A stretch of DNA of 64,000 nucleotides from Geobacter sp. SVR (lineage in GTDB: Bacteria > Desulfobacterota > Desulfuromonadia > Geobacterales > Pseudopelobacteraceae): positions 1-64,000 of the forward strand of contig NZ_AP024469.1 in the NCBI RefSeq assembly GCF_016865365.1. Reading direction: 5' to 3'. How positions within the stretch are numbered: position 1 is the stretch's first letter; every line of letters begins with the position of its first letter. Both the position numbers and the translations under genes were made by a program. Below the pieces are notes generated by a model. It saw nothing but the letters and a program-made list of their open reading frames with translations. It had not been told where the DNA came from and searched no databases. Shown one piece after another: positions 41,363 to 49,303 of this stretch.

Positions 41363-44137
41363 ATGGAATACAAAGACACACTCAATCTGCCCCAGACTGA
41401 TTTCCCGATGAAGGCCAACCTGCCCCAGCGGGAGCCGCAGATGCTCGCGCAGTGGGAGGAGGGCGGCCTTTATGCAAAAATGGAGGCGGCAGGACAGAGC
41501 AGGCCGCTGTATGTGCTGCACGACGGCCCCCCCTATGCCAACGGCCATATCCATATCGGCCATGCCCTGAACAAGACCCTCAAGGATTTCGTACTCAAGG
41601 TCAAACGTATGGAAGGCTTCCACGCCCCCTACGTGCCGGGCTGGGACTGCCACGGACTGCCGATCGAGCTGCAGGTGGAGAAGAATCTCGGCTCCAAGAA
41701 ACACCAGGTCAGCAAGCTGGAGATGCGCAAGCTGTGCCGGGAGTATGCCGCCAAGTTTGTGGATATCCAGCGCGAGGAATTCAAGCGCCTGGGTGTGCTG
41801 GGGGACTGGGAGCAGCCTTACCTGACGATGAATTACGAGTACGAGGGGCTGACGGCCGCAGAACTGGCCAAATTCGCTCACAATGGCGGGCTGTACCGCG
41901 GCCGCAAACCGGTGCACTGGTGTTCCTCCTGCGTGACCGCCCTGGCCGAGGCCGAAGTGGAGTACGCCGACCATACCTCCCCCTCCATTTATGTACGTTT
42001 CCGGATCCAGGACGATCTCTCGGCAGCGATTCCCGCACTGGCCGGCAAAGAGGTGTATGTCGTCATCTGGACCACCACCCCCTGGACCATCCCGGCCAAC
42101 CTGGCCGTGGCACTGCACCCGGAATATGAGTACGTGGCCCTGGAAACCGAAAAGGGTGTCCTGATCGTGGCCGAGGGGCTGAAAGACGCTTTCCTGGCGG
42201 CCACCGGGCTCACCGGCCGGGTGATCGCCGCCTTTTCCGCCACACTGCTGGAGCGCAAGCGCGCCAAACACCCCTTCTACGACCGCGATTCGATCATCCT
42301 GCTGGGCGAGCATGTCACCCTGGAGGCCGGCACCGGCTGCGTGCATACCGCCCCCGGTCATGGACAGGAGGACTACGAACTGGCCCTAAAAGAGGGGTTG
42401 GAGATCTACAATCCGGTCGACAACCACGGCAAGTACCTGCCGACGGTGGAGTTCTTCGGCGGCCAGTCCGTTTTTGCTGCCAACCAGAACGTGATCGACA
42501 AGCTGACCGAAGTGGGTGCCCTGTTGCATACCGCTGCCATCAGTCACTCCTATCCCCATTGCTGGCGCTGCAAAAAACCGATCATCTTCCGTGCCACGGA
42601 GCAGTGGTTCATCAGCATGCAGCAGAATGATCTGCGCCAAAAAGCCCTGCAGGAGATCGACCGGGTGCAGTGGATTCCCAAATGGGGGCGCGACAGGATC
42701 TACGGCATGATCGAAAACCGCCCCGACTGGTGTGTCTCACGCCAGCGCTCCTGGGGGGTACCGATCACCGCCTTCTCCTGCACCACCTGCGGGGAATACA
42801 TCGCCGACGGCGCCCTGATGGACCATGTTGCGGCCATCTTCAAGGAGCACAGCTCCGACGTCTGGTTCGACTGGTCCGCGGAGCGGCTTCTGCCGGCCGG
42901 CACGGTCTGTCCGAAGTGCGGTGCCGCCACCTTTGAAAAGGAAAACGACATCCTGGATGTCTGGTTCGACTCGGGGGTTTCGCACGCTGCCGTACTGGAG
43001 CCGAACCCCAAGCTCGCCTCGCCGGCTGACCTGTACCTGGAGGGCAGCGACCAGCACCGCGGCTGGTTCCACTCGTCGCTGCTGGAGTCGGTTGGCTCGC
43101 GGGGTCGTGCCCCCTACCGGGGCGTATTGACCCACGGTTTCGCGCTGGATGGCCAGGGGCGCAAGATGAGCAAGTCCACCGGCAATGTGGTGGCTCCCGA
43201 GGATGTCATCAAGAAGTTCGGGGCCGATATCCTGCGCCTGTGGTGCGCGGCCCAGGACTACCGCGATGATATCCGCATCTCTGAGGTAATCCTGACCCGC
43301 GTTTCCGAGGCCTACCGCCGGATCCGCAACACCTGCCGCTACATCCTCGGCAACATCCATGATTTCGATCCCTCCACGCACATGGTCGCCTTTGAGGATA
43401 TGCCGGAAATCGACCGCTGGGCCCTGCACCAGTTGGAACTGCTCAAGGAACGGGTACTGGGGGCCTACAAACGCTTCGAGTTCCATGTGATCTACCAGGA
43501 TGTCAACGGCTTCTGCACCGTGGAAATGAGCGCCTTTTACCTGGATATCCTCAAGGACCGCATGTACACCGCACGGGCCGATTCGGCCGAGCGCCGCTCG
43601 GGGCAGACCGTGATGTACCTGATCCTCGACAGCCTGGTGCGGCTGATGGCACCGGTGCTCTCCTTCACAGCCGACGAGGTCTGGCGTTACATGCCGGGAC
43701 GCGAGGTGGAGAGTGCCCACTTGGCCCTGTTCCCGGCCATGAACCCGGAATGGAAGAACGACGCCCTGGTGGCGCGCTGGGAGCGGATCATCAAGGTGCG
43801 GGCCGATGTCTCCAAGGCGCTGGAGCTGGCTCGGACGGCCAAGACCATCGGCCTCTCTCTGGATGCGGCCGTTACCATTGCCGCTCCAGCCGAACTGCTC
43901 GGCTTCCTGCAGGAGTATCAGGCCGATCTGCCGGGTATCTTCATTGTCTCCAAGGTGGATCTGGCAGAAGCGATCGATGGCGAGTGCTGGTCGTCGGAGA
44001 GCATCGAAGGTCTGAAGGTGCAGGTTGGTGCAGCGCCCGGCGGCAAGTGCGAGCGCTGCTGGTGCTATAGTGAACAGCTGGGCACGGATGCGGCCCATGC
44101 CGGCATCTGTCCGAAGTGCACTGCGGCGGTGGCGTAG
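41363..44137 (+). CDS. ileS: Isoleucyl-tRNA synthetase
   Basis: IleS charges tRNA-Ile and edits mischarged valine. The 924 residues match the bacterial class Ia enzyme. The HIGH motif is in PPYANGHIHIGHAL, the KMSKS motif in GRKMSKSTGNV, and the C-terminal zinc finger carries CERCWCYSE and CPKCTAAV. The editing domain contains TTPWTIPANLAVALHPE. Start is ATG at 41363 behind GAGGAGAAG. The stop codon is 2 bases before the lspA start, so the two are coupled. Confidence 0.98.
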   Translation: MEYKDTLNLPQTDFPMKANLPQREPQMLAQWEEGGLYAKMEAAGQSRPLYVLHDGPPYANGHIHIGHALNKTLKDFVLKVKRMEGFHAPYVPGWDCHGLPIELQVEKNLGSKKHQVSKLEMRKLCREYAAKFVDIQREEFKRLGVLGDWEQPYLTMNYEYEGLTAAELAKFAHNGGLYRGRKPVHWCSSCVTALAEAEVEYADHTSPSIYVRFRIQDDLSAAIPALAGKEVYVVIWTTTPWTIPANLAVALHPEYEYVALETEKGVLIVAEGLKDAFLAATGLTGRVIAAFSATLLERKRAKHPFYDRDSIILLGEHVTLEAGTGCVHTAPGHGQEDYELALKEGLEIYNPVDNHGKYLPTVEFFGGQSVFAANQNVIDKLTEVGALLHTAAISHSYPHCWRCKKPIIFRATEQWFISMQQNDLRQKALQEIDRVQWIPKWGRDRIYGMIENRPDWCVSRQRSWGVPITAFSCTTCGEYIADGALMDHVAAIFKEHSSDVWFDWSAERLLPAGTVCPKCGAATFEKENDILDVWFDSGVSHAAVLEPNPKLASPADLYLEGSDQHRGWFHSSLLESVGSRGRAPYRGVLTHGFALDGQGRKMSKSTGNVVAPEDVIKKFGADILRLWCAAQDYRDDIRISEVILTRVSEAYRRIRNTCRYILGNIHDFDPSTHMVAFEDMPEIDRWALHQLELLKERVLGAYKRFEFHVIYQDVNGFCTVEMSAFYLDILKDRMYTARADSAERRSGQTVMYLILDSLVRLMAPVLSFTADEVWRYMPGREVESAHLALFPAMNPEWKNDALVARWERIIKVRADVSKALELARTAKTIGLSLDAAVTIAAPAELLGFLQEYQADLPGIFIVSKVDLAEAIDGECWSSESIEGLKVQVGAAPGGKCERCWCYSEQLGTDAAHAGICPKCTAAVA

Positions 44138-44139
44138 CG

Positions 44140-44619
44140 ATGCGGCGCTGGCAACTGTTCACGGTAATCGCCTCCGTCGGTTTGGTGCTCGACCAAGCCA
44201 GCAAACTGTACATCGACCGGGTCATGTCGTTGTACCAGTCGATCCCGGTGATCGACGGACTTTTCAACATCTTCTATATCCGCAACAAGGGGGCGGCTTT
44301 CAGTTTTCTTTCCCATGCCTCTTGGCGTGTGCCGTTTTTTATCGCGGTCTCGCTGGTGGCGTCATTGGTAATCGTGGTCGCCTTCGGAAGACTGCGCGAC
44401 GATCAGCGTCTGGCCCAGGTTTCCCTGGCCATGATTTTTTCCGGTGCCGTCGGAAATTTGATCGACCGCATCCGGTTGGGTGAAGTCATCGATTTTCTGG
44501 ATGTGTACTGGAAAACGCACCATTGGCCGGCATTCAACGTGGCCGATTCGTGTATTTGTGTCGGTGTGGCCCTGCTGGCGCTGGATATGATGCGGGAGGA
44601 GAGGCGGAAGAAGGCTTAG
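44140..44619 (+). CDS. lspA: Prolipoprotein signal peptidase (signal peptidase II)
   Basis: LspA removes the signal peptide of diacylglyceryl-prolipoproteins in the inner membrane. The 159 residues include four membrane helices and both catalytic aspartates in the conserved contexts GNLIDRIRLGEVIDF and FNVADSCICVG. NKGAAFSF is the other family motif. The start is ATG at 44140, 2 bases after ileS. It is followed directly by the repeat element at 44621-44741, which separates the gene from its probable terminator at 44786-44816. The window encodes at least two predicted lipoproteins that would be its substrates. Confidence 0.96.
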   Translation: MRRWQLFTVIASVGLVLDQASKLYIDRVMSLYQSIPVIDGLFNIFYIRNKGAAFSFLSHASWRVPFFIAVSLVASLVIVVAFGRLRDDQRLAQVSLAMIFSGAVGNLIDRIRLGEVIDFLDVYWKTHHWPAFNVADSCICVGVALLALDMMREERRKKA

Positions 44620-44620
44620 T

Positions 44621-44741
44621 AGGTTGTTGAAAAACAGCCGTCTCGCCGCCGTCCTCGAAAGCCCTCTTGTGCGGCGTAGCGCTGCTACGCCTCCGCAGGG
44701 CTTTCTGCGGGTGCGACGATCTGACTATTTTTGAACAACCT
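44621..44741. repeat. Hairpin-forming interspersed repeat (MITE/REP-like)
   Basis: Outer arms AGGTTGTTGAAAAA (44621-44634) and TTTTTGAACAACCT (44728-44741) are reverse complements with one mismatch. Inside lies a second, longer hairpin: GAAAGCCCT paired with AGGGCTTTC, and within it GTAGC and GCTAC arms. A further copy of the arm motif in inverted form (GTTTTTCAACAGTC) follows at 44744. The total of about 121 bases has no ORF and begins one base after the lspA stop codon. Confidence 0.85.
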
Positions 44742-44785
44742 GAGTTTTTCAACAGTCTGCTGGACATGCGGGAAGATTGTTTCGA

Positions 44786-44816
44786 AGAGACGCCGGGAAA
44801 AGGCGTCTCTTTTTTT
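44786..44816 (+). terminator. Intrinsic terminator, downstream of lspA and the repeat
   Basis: AGAGACGCC (44786-44794) pairs with GGCGTCTCT (44802-44810), then a seven-base T-run to 44816. A 7-base loop. It is probably the original lspA terminator, now pushed about 170 bases from the stop codon. Confidence 0.85.
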
Positions 44817-44827
44817 GTGCGACACTG

Positions 44828-45553
44828 TCAGATTGTCTCCAGCAGGCGTTCCATGCTCCGTGCCAGACCGGCTGCTGCCAGTCGGCTGTTGCGGGCCAGG
44901 CGCAGCAGCTGGGGAACGATGCCGGGGCGTCTGATGATGGTGGCAATGACCTTGATGATCCGGATGCGCTTGGTTTCATCGCAGAAGTCGTCGATGGAGA
45001 AGGCCAGTTCTTCATCCCACGGGTCGCTGATCGATCGGAGCCCGAGAAAGGGAATGCCCTGGGCGGCGGCCACCCGTGCCACGGCGGCGGTTTCCATCTC
45101 CACCACCGGATAGTTTGCGCCGGACGGCAGCAGGGGGAGCAGCGATGTTTTGTCGAGTATCGCGTCGCAGCTAATGAAGGTGCCGCACGGCAAGGAAAGC
45201 ACCTCGGCCATGCTGTTGAGTCCGTAGAGCCCGACCGGCACCGCTTCGAATCCGTCTCCCACCCAGTGCAGCACCTGTCCGGCCATCACCACGTCCCCTA
45301 CCGCCAGGCCGGGCAGGATGCCCCCTCCGAATCCGGTCGAGATCATCAGGTCAGGCCGCTGACCGGCTAGAGCCAATGCGCCCCAGCCTGCGTTGAGCAT
45401 CCCCATGCCGGTTTCGATCAGCTCGATGTCATGTCCGGAGATTTGGCAGCGATACCGGTTTCGGCCGCTGACCCGTGATTTTTCACGGTGATGGGCCATT
45501 TTCAGCACAGCCGCGGTTTCTTCGGGCATGGCGGTGATAATTCCGATATTCAT
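44828..45553 (-). CDS. Nucleoside phosphorylase/nucleosidase family protein (MTA/SAH nucleosidase-like)
   Basis: Enzymes of this PNP_UDP_1 family cleave the glycosidic bond of purine nucleosides such as methylthioadenosine and S-adenosylhomocysteine. The 241 residues show the glycine loop STGFGGGILPGLAVGDVVMA and the substrate motif NYPVVEMETAAVARVAA, and RSISDPWDEEL, where Asp is the catalytic acid position. The C-terminal third is more divergent than in MtnN. A hopanoid-linked (HpnG-like) or futalosine nucleosidase is equally possible; there are no hopanoid genes nearby. It converges with lspA and is near a terminator. Confidence 0.8.
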   Translation of the reverse strand: MNIGIITAMPEETAAVLKMAHHREKSRVSGRNRYRCQISGHDIELIETGMGMLNAGWGALALAGQRPDLMISTGFGGGILPGLAVGDVVMAGQVLHWVGDGFEAVPVGLYGLNSMAEVLSLPCGTFISCDAILDKTSLLPLLPSGANYPVVEMETAAVARVAAAQGIPFLGLRSISDPWDEELAFSIDDFCDETKRIRIIKVIATIIRRPGIVPQLLRLARNSRLAAAGLARSMERLLETI

Positions 45554-45802
45554 TGACAGGCTCCGGAGCGCTCAGCATCGAGGGGGACACTGACGGGATG
45601 TCGGTAACAGAGGCTGCAGATTACTATGATTTACCGGGTCCGTCCACGCACAATTACCTAATGTCTTCATGGTTGTGGCAAAAGTGTGACGTGGTGCAAA
45701 CGGCCTGGCAGCGGCATTTCTTGTTCGTAGCGGGCAGGGGCGCCGCAGATGCGAGGGGGCAGCGTCCACTCCGGTTTCACACCAGCGCGGAAAATGAAAC
45801 AC

Positions 45803-45831
45803 TGGACAAACGCTCTCGCATATACTATATT
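45803..45831 (+). promoter_or_regulatory. Promoter for tRNA-Ser
   Basis: TGGACA (45803-45808), 17-base spacer, TATATT (45826-45831). The expected start is about 45838, 9 bases before the mature tRNA. The 290 bases upstream, back to the nucleosidase gene, hold no recognisable gene. Confidence 0.55.
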
Positions 45832-45846
45832 TTCCATTCCCCTCGC

Positions 45847-45937
45847 GGAGAGATGTCCGAGCGGTTGAAGGAGCACGCCTGGAAAGCGTGTGTACGTTAA
45901 TAGCGTACCGAGGGTTCGAATCCCTCTCTCTCCGCCA
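45847..45937 (+). tRNA. tRNA-Ser (anticodon GGA)
   Basis: Acceptor stem GGAGAGA pairs with TCTCTCC (45927-45933), discriminator G, and an encoded CCA at 45935-45937. The anticodon stem CACGC/GCGTG encloses a loop with GGA at 45881-45883. The variable arm is long, as in all tRNA-Ser, and the T arm has GAGGG-TTCGAAT-CCCTC. The 91-base length is normal for class II. It reads UCC and UCU codons. Confidence 0.97.
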
Positions 45938-46020
45938 TTTTCAAGATGCGATGCGCAGCTGCCGGCACCGGCAGGCTGTGATACCTGCGAAGCTGAAGCC
46001 TGCGCCGTCTTTGCAGACGG

Positions 46021-46130
46021 ATATGATAGCCGGGTCCCGCGCAACTGCAGGCCGTGAACCCCGCCAGGTCCGGAAGGAAGCAACGGCAGCGGCCCCCGCT
46101 GTGTGCCGCGGGTAAACCCGGCTATCATAT
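46021..46130 (+). ncRNA. ffs: Signal recognition particle RNA (4.5S-like)
   Basis: A long terminal stem (ATGATAGCCGGGT near 46023 with ACCCGGCTATCAT ending at 46128) closes the molecule. The conserved apical sequence GGTCCGGAAGGAAGCAACGG at about 46068-46087 contains the GGAA tetraloop and the adjacent symmetrical loop, the Ffh-binding site. Position between tRNA-Ser and dnaX fits many bacteria. Mature ends are estimated to within about 6 bases. Confidence 0.95.
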
Positions 46131-46237
46131 GCGCCTGCAAATGACGGCGCGTCTTTCTTATCCCGATGTCCGCACGACTCACCCTCTTCTTTCCCGTTCG
46201 GGACGTCGGGGCGACAGATGGCCTGTGAGGTTCCCTC

Positions 46238-47995
46238 TTGTCCAACGGCACGCATTATGAAGTCCTTGCCCGGAAGTACCGTCCCCAAACCTTTTCAGAA
46301 CTGATCGGGCAGGAGCATGTCAGCCGCACCCTGCAGAACGCCATTGATTCGGGCCGCGTGGCGCATGCCTTCCTGTTTACCGGTGCCCGCGGAGTAGGCA
46401 AGACCAGTACCGCACGCATCCTGGCCAAAACCCTCAACTGCGAAAAGGGTCTCACCCACGAGCCCTGCAATGTCTGCCCGCTCTGCATCGAGATCACCAA
46501 AGGCACCTCCACCGACGTGTTCGAGATCGATGGCGCCTCCAATACCGGAGTCGACGACATCCGCGAACTGCGCGACAACATCAAGTACCTCCCCTCCCAC
46601 AGCCGCTACAAGATCTTCATCATCGACGAAGTCCACATGCTTTCGAACAACGCCTTCAATGCCCTGCTGAAGACGCTGGAAGAGCCGCCGGAACACGTCA
46701 AGTTCATCTTTGCCACCACCGAACCGCACAAGCTGCCCATCACGATCCTGTCGCGCTGTCAGCGCTTCGATTTCAAACGGGTGAGCCTGACCAGGATTGT
46801 CGCCCGCTTGCGGCAGATCGCCGATGCGGAAGGCATCAGCGTCAGCGATACCGCCCTGACCCTGGTGGCGCGTAAGGGTGACGGCAGCATGCGCGATGCA
46901 CAGACCGCCTTTGATCAGGTGCTGGCCTGCTGCGGCAGCAGCGTTGCCGACGAGGATGTGGTCACCCTGATCGGTGCGGTGGACCGGCGGCTTCTGGCCG
47001 ATATGGCGCAGGCGCTCTTCCGGGGTGACACGCAAGGGGTGCTGGCCGGAGTGAAGACCGTCGACGGTGTCGGCTACAACATGCGCCAGTTCTGTCAGGA
47101 GCTGATCGAATATTTCCGGCACCTGCTGGTGATCTGCTCGGTCAAGCAACCCGAGGAGATCCTCGATCTGTCAGCTGCCGAACTGGATGAGTTCCGACGG
47201 CAGGCCGAAGGTTTTTCGGCCCTGGACATCCAGCGCCGCTTGACGCTGCTGATCAGGGCTGAAAGCGAAATGGCCCATGCCAGTTTCCCCCGGCTGATCC
47301 TGGAGATAGCGCTGCTGAAGGCTGCCACCCTGGAACCGGTGATTCCGATTCAGGAGCTCCTGGAGAAGGTCCGGTCGCTGGGTGCGACCGCTGTCCATGC
47401 TCCCCAGCTCCCCTGGGAAACCGAGCGTGGAGGAGGCGCATCCGTTGCCGAACAGCGCAGGCAGGAGCCCCGGCCGACCGAGCCCCCGCCCCGGCCATCG
47501 TCGGCACCGCCACCGCCGCCATCGTCGCCATCCTCGCCAGCATCCCCGGCATCCCCGGCATCCCCGGCACCAGCCCATACGGCGGCGTCTCCCGCGGGTG
47601 CTCTTTCGGGCTGGGAGGGATTCGTAGCGTTCGTGACCGAAAAGAATCCCCCTCTGGGATCGGTGCTGGAGCATGGCAGCCCGCTGAAGCGGGAGCCGGG
47701 ACTGATGGAGATTGGGTTCCCGGCTGGCAGCTATTATCTGGCGAGCATTCAGGATGCCGCTTCGATCGCGGAATTGCGGGCATTGTCAAAGGCCTTTTCG
47801 GGCCAGGATGCAACGATCCGGATCAGTGCCATAAACATGGAAACGGGTGATGCGCCGCTGTCACTGATTGAAAAAAAAAAGTCTGAACACGAGCGGCGGC
47901 AGGAAGAGCTGAAGCAGGAAGTGGAACAGCATCCGGTGATCAACGAAGCGTTACGGATCTTCGGCGGGACCATTACGGATATCCGCGAAGCATGA
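46238..47995 (+). CDS. dnaX: DNA polymerase III subunits gamma and tau
   Basis: DnaX is the clamp-loader ATPase; its C-terminus binds the polymerase and helicase. The 585 residues have RNA-polymerase-like usual layout: AAA+ domain with Walker A GARGVGKTS, a zinc module (CEKGLTHEPCNVCPLC) and Walker B-like IIDEVHML, then domain III, a Pro/Ser/Ala-rich linker (about 405-450, with three 9-base repeats GCATCCCCG in the DNA) and a C-terminal domain ending in HPVINEALRIFGG. The start is TTG at 46238 behind GAGG. Near codon 545 is a run of ten A residues that could give frame-shifted shorter forms (47871-47881). ybaB follows after 74 bases. Confidence 0.96.
   Translation: MSNGTHYEVLARKYRPQTFSELIGQEHVSRTLQNAIDSGRVAHAFLFTGARGVGKTSTARILAKTLNCEKGLTHEPCNVCPLCIEITKGTSTDVFEIDGASNTGVDDIRELRDNIKYLPSHSRYKIFIIDEVHMLSNNAFNALLKTLEEPPEHVKFIFATTEPHKLPITILSRCQRFDFKRVSLTRIVARLRQIADAEGISVSDTALTLVARKGDGSMRDAQTAFDQVLACCGSSVADEDVVTLIGAVDRRLLADMAQALFRGDTQGVLAGVKTVDGVGYNMRQFCQELIEYFRHLLVICSVKQPEEILDLSAAELDEFRRQAEGFSALDIQRRLTLLIRAESEMAHASFPRLILEIALLKAATLEPVIPIQELLEKVRSLGATAVHAPQLPWETERGGGASVAEQRRQEPRPTEPPPRPSSAPPPPPSSPSSPASPASPASPAPAHTAASPAGALSGWEGFVAFVTEKNPPLGSVLEHGSPLKREPGLMEIGFPAGSYYLASIQDAASIAELRALSKAFSGQDATIRISAINMETGDAPLSLIEKKKSEHERRQEELKQEVEQHPVINEALRIFGGTITDIREA
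47871..47881 (+). promoter_or_regulatory. A10-G slippery site in dnaX
   Basis: Ten A residues (47871-47880) followed by G span codons 545-548 (GAA AAA AAA AAG). A -1 shift gives GTC then TGA at once; a +1 shift adds nine residues before TGA. This mirrors the E. coli dnaX frameshift site (A AAA AAG then stop) but lies near the C-terminus. Confidence 0.5.
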
Positions 47996-48069
47996 TACGG
48001 TACCGGGGGTAGTCGGCCGGTCCGTGTGGAAGCGATACAAGGTTTTTATTTCACTATCGGGAGGAAGCA

Positions 48070-48384
48070 ATGTCAAAAGGTTTGGCAAGTATCATGAAGC
48101 AGGCCCAGATGATTCAGCAGAAGATGGCCAGATTGCAGGAGGAGGCATCCCTCAAAACAGCCGAGGCAACATCCGGCGGTGGCGCCGTGGCTGTGGTGGT
48201 TAACGGTAAGAATGAAATTCTTTCACTCTCAATAAAAAAGGAAGCGGTGGATCCGAACGACGTGGAGATGCTCCAGGACCTGATTATCGCTGCTGTCAAC
48301 GAGGCTCTCAAGAAGGTTCATGCCGAGCTTTCCGAGGAGATGGGCAAAATCACCGGCGGTATGAACATTCCCGGCCTCTTCTGA
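48070..48384 (+). CDS. ybaB: YbaB/EbfC-family nucleoid-associated protein
   Basis: A small dimeric DNA-binding protein. The 104 residues begin with the helix [23 protein letters not shown] and contain the family segment [21 protein letters not shown]. The C-terminus is [18 protein letters not shown] lies 7 bases before the ATG. It lies between dnaX and recR, the usual bacterial order, in an apparent dnaX-ybaB-recR operon, although 269 bases of noncoding DNA precede recR here. Confidence 0.96.
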   Translation: MSKGLASIMKQAQMIQQKMARLQEEASLKTAEATSGGGAVAVVVNGKNEILSLSIKKEAVDPNDVEMLQDLIIAAVNEALKKVHAELSEEMGKITGGMNIPGLF

Positions 48385-48451
48385 TCTGTTTTGCTGCAAT
48401 GACAGGATATTAAGCCCTCTCGTCAATAATTTGTCCCCGCTCCCGTGTTAT

Positions 48452-48485
48452 TTAGTTTGACTAAATGTTTTAGTTCGGCTAATAG
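48452..48485 (+). promoter_or_regulatory. Promoter with two tandem TTAG-N5-CTAA sites
   Basis: TTAGTTTGACTAA (48452-48464) and TTAGTTCGGCTAA (48470-48482) are near-identical 13-mers with palindromic arms, 18 bases apart. TTGACT (48457-48462) and TAATAG (48480-48485), 17 bases apart, fall on the two sites. It lies in the 269-base gap between ybaB and recR, with a further TATAAT at 48615-48620 closer to recR. Confidence 0.4.
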
Positions 48486-48653
48486 GTGGTGCATTCGGGA
48501 GCGCGATAACAGCGGTATTGCGGCGGACAACAAAACGAGTTCCAAGGCACCTTCCACGGTTATCCGGTCATTGCAGCCCCTCCTGAAACGAGTCTCCATG
48601 CTTTTTAACCTCGCTATAATACATAAAAAATTGTTTTATTTGTCCCGGAAAGT

Positions 48654-49247
48654 ATGTTAACTAAAGCCTCCTCGCTGTCACGTCTGGTAGGAGAACTGAA
48701 AAAATTGCCCGGAGTGGGTGAGCGTACGGCGCTGCGCCTGGCATTCCATCTGCTCAAAACTCCGCAGAACCTGACCTTGTTGGCGGAATCGCTGCTGGAG
48801 GTCCGCGCCAGGGTCCATGCCTGTTCCGTCTGTTTCGCCATTACCGAGGACGATCCCTGTGCAATCTGTTCCGGTAGCCGCGATACCGGCACCATCTGCG
48901 TGGTGGAGAATTCCCAGGATCTGATGGCCCTGGAACGGAGCAATGCCTACCAGGGGGTATACCATGTGCTGGAAGGCTGCATTTCGCCTCTGGCCGGCAT
49001 CGGGCCGGCTGATCTGCGAATTGCCGAGCTCCTGGAACGTGTTGGGCGCGGCGGGGTCAGTGAAGTGGTGATCGCCACCAATTTCACGGTGGAGGGGGAA
49101 GCAACGGCCCTCTACCTGACCAAGGCGTTGAAGCCCCTCAACCTGAAAGTGTCCCGCCTGGCTCACGGAATTCCGCTGGGCAGCGATATAGAGTTTGTCG
49201 ACGCAGCCACAGTGCAATGGGCCCTGCAGGGGCGCAACGAACTGTAA
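48654..49247 (+). CDS. recR: Recombination protein RecR
   Basis: RecR is the ring-shaped partner of RecF and RecO in gap repair. The 197 residues have an N-terminal helix-hairpin-helix (LKKLPGVGERTALRLAFHL), a four-cysteine zinc motif (CSVCFAITEDDPCAIC, with a downstream glycine) and a TOPRIM domain starting ICVVENSQDLMALE. The last helix ends LQGRNEL. Transcription may come from upstream dnaX or from the local TATAAT at 48615-48620; no matching -35 is obvious. Confidence 0.97.
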   Translation: MLTKASSLSRLVGELKKLPGVGERTALRLAFHLLKTPQNLTLLAESLLEVRARVHACSVCFAITEDDPCAICSGSRDTGTICVVENSQDLMALERSNAYQGVYHVLEGCISPLAGIGPADLRIAELLERVGRGGVSEVVIATNFTVEGEATALYLTKALKPLNLKVSRLAHGIPLGSDIEFVDAATVQWALQGRNEL

Positions 49248-49303
49248 CAACTTTCCTTGCGTAAAAGCGATCGGTTCAGGATTAACTCACACAGGAGGAG
49301 AGC

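Noticed and set aside
42737-44098. 453-codon frame opposite ileS
   Set aside because: Shadow of ileS; no domain, no start signal.
47541-47570. Three 9-base tandem repeats GCATCCCCG in dnaX as a mobile or phase-variation element
   Set aside because: They encode the Pro/Ser/Ala linker and stay in frame in units of three codons, so they are only a coding low-complexity repeat.
48445-48660. 71-codon ORF between ybaB and recR
   Set aside because: It has no ribosome-binding site, contains the promoter elements for recR, and has random-looking composition.
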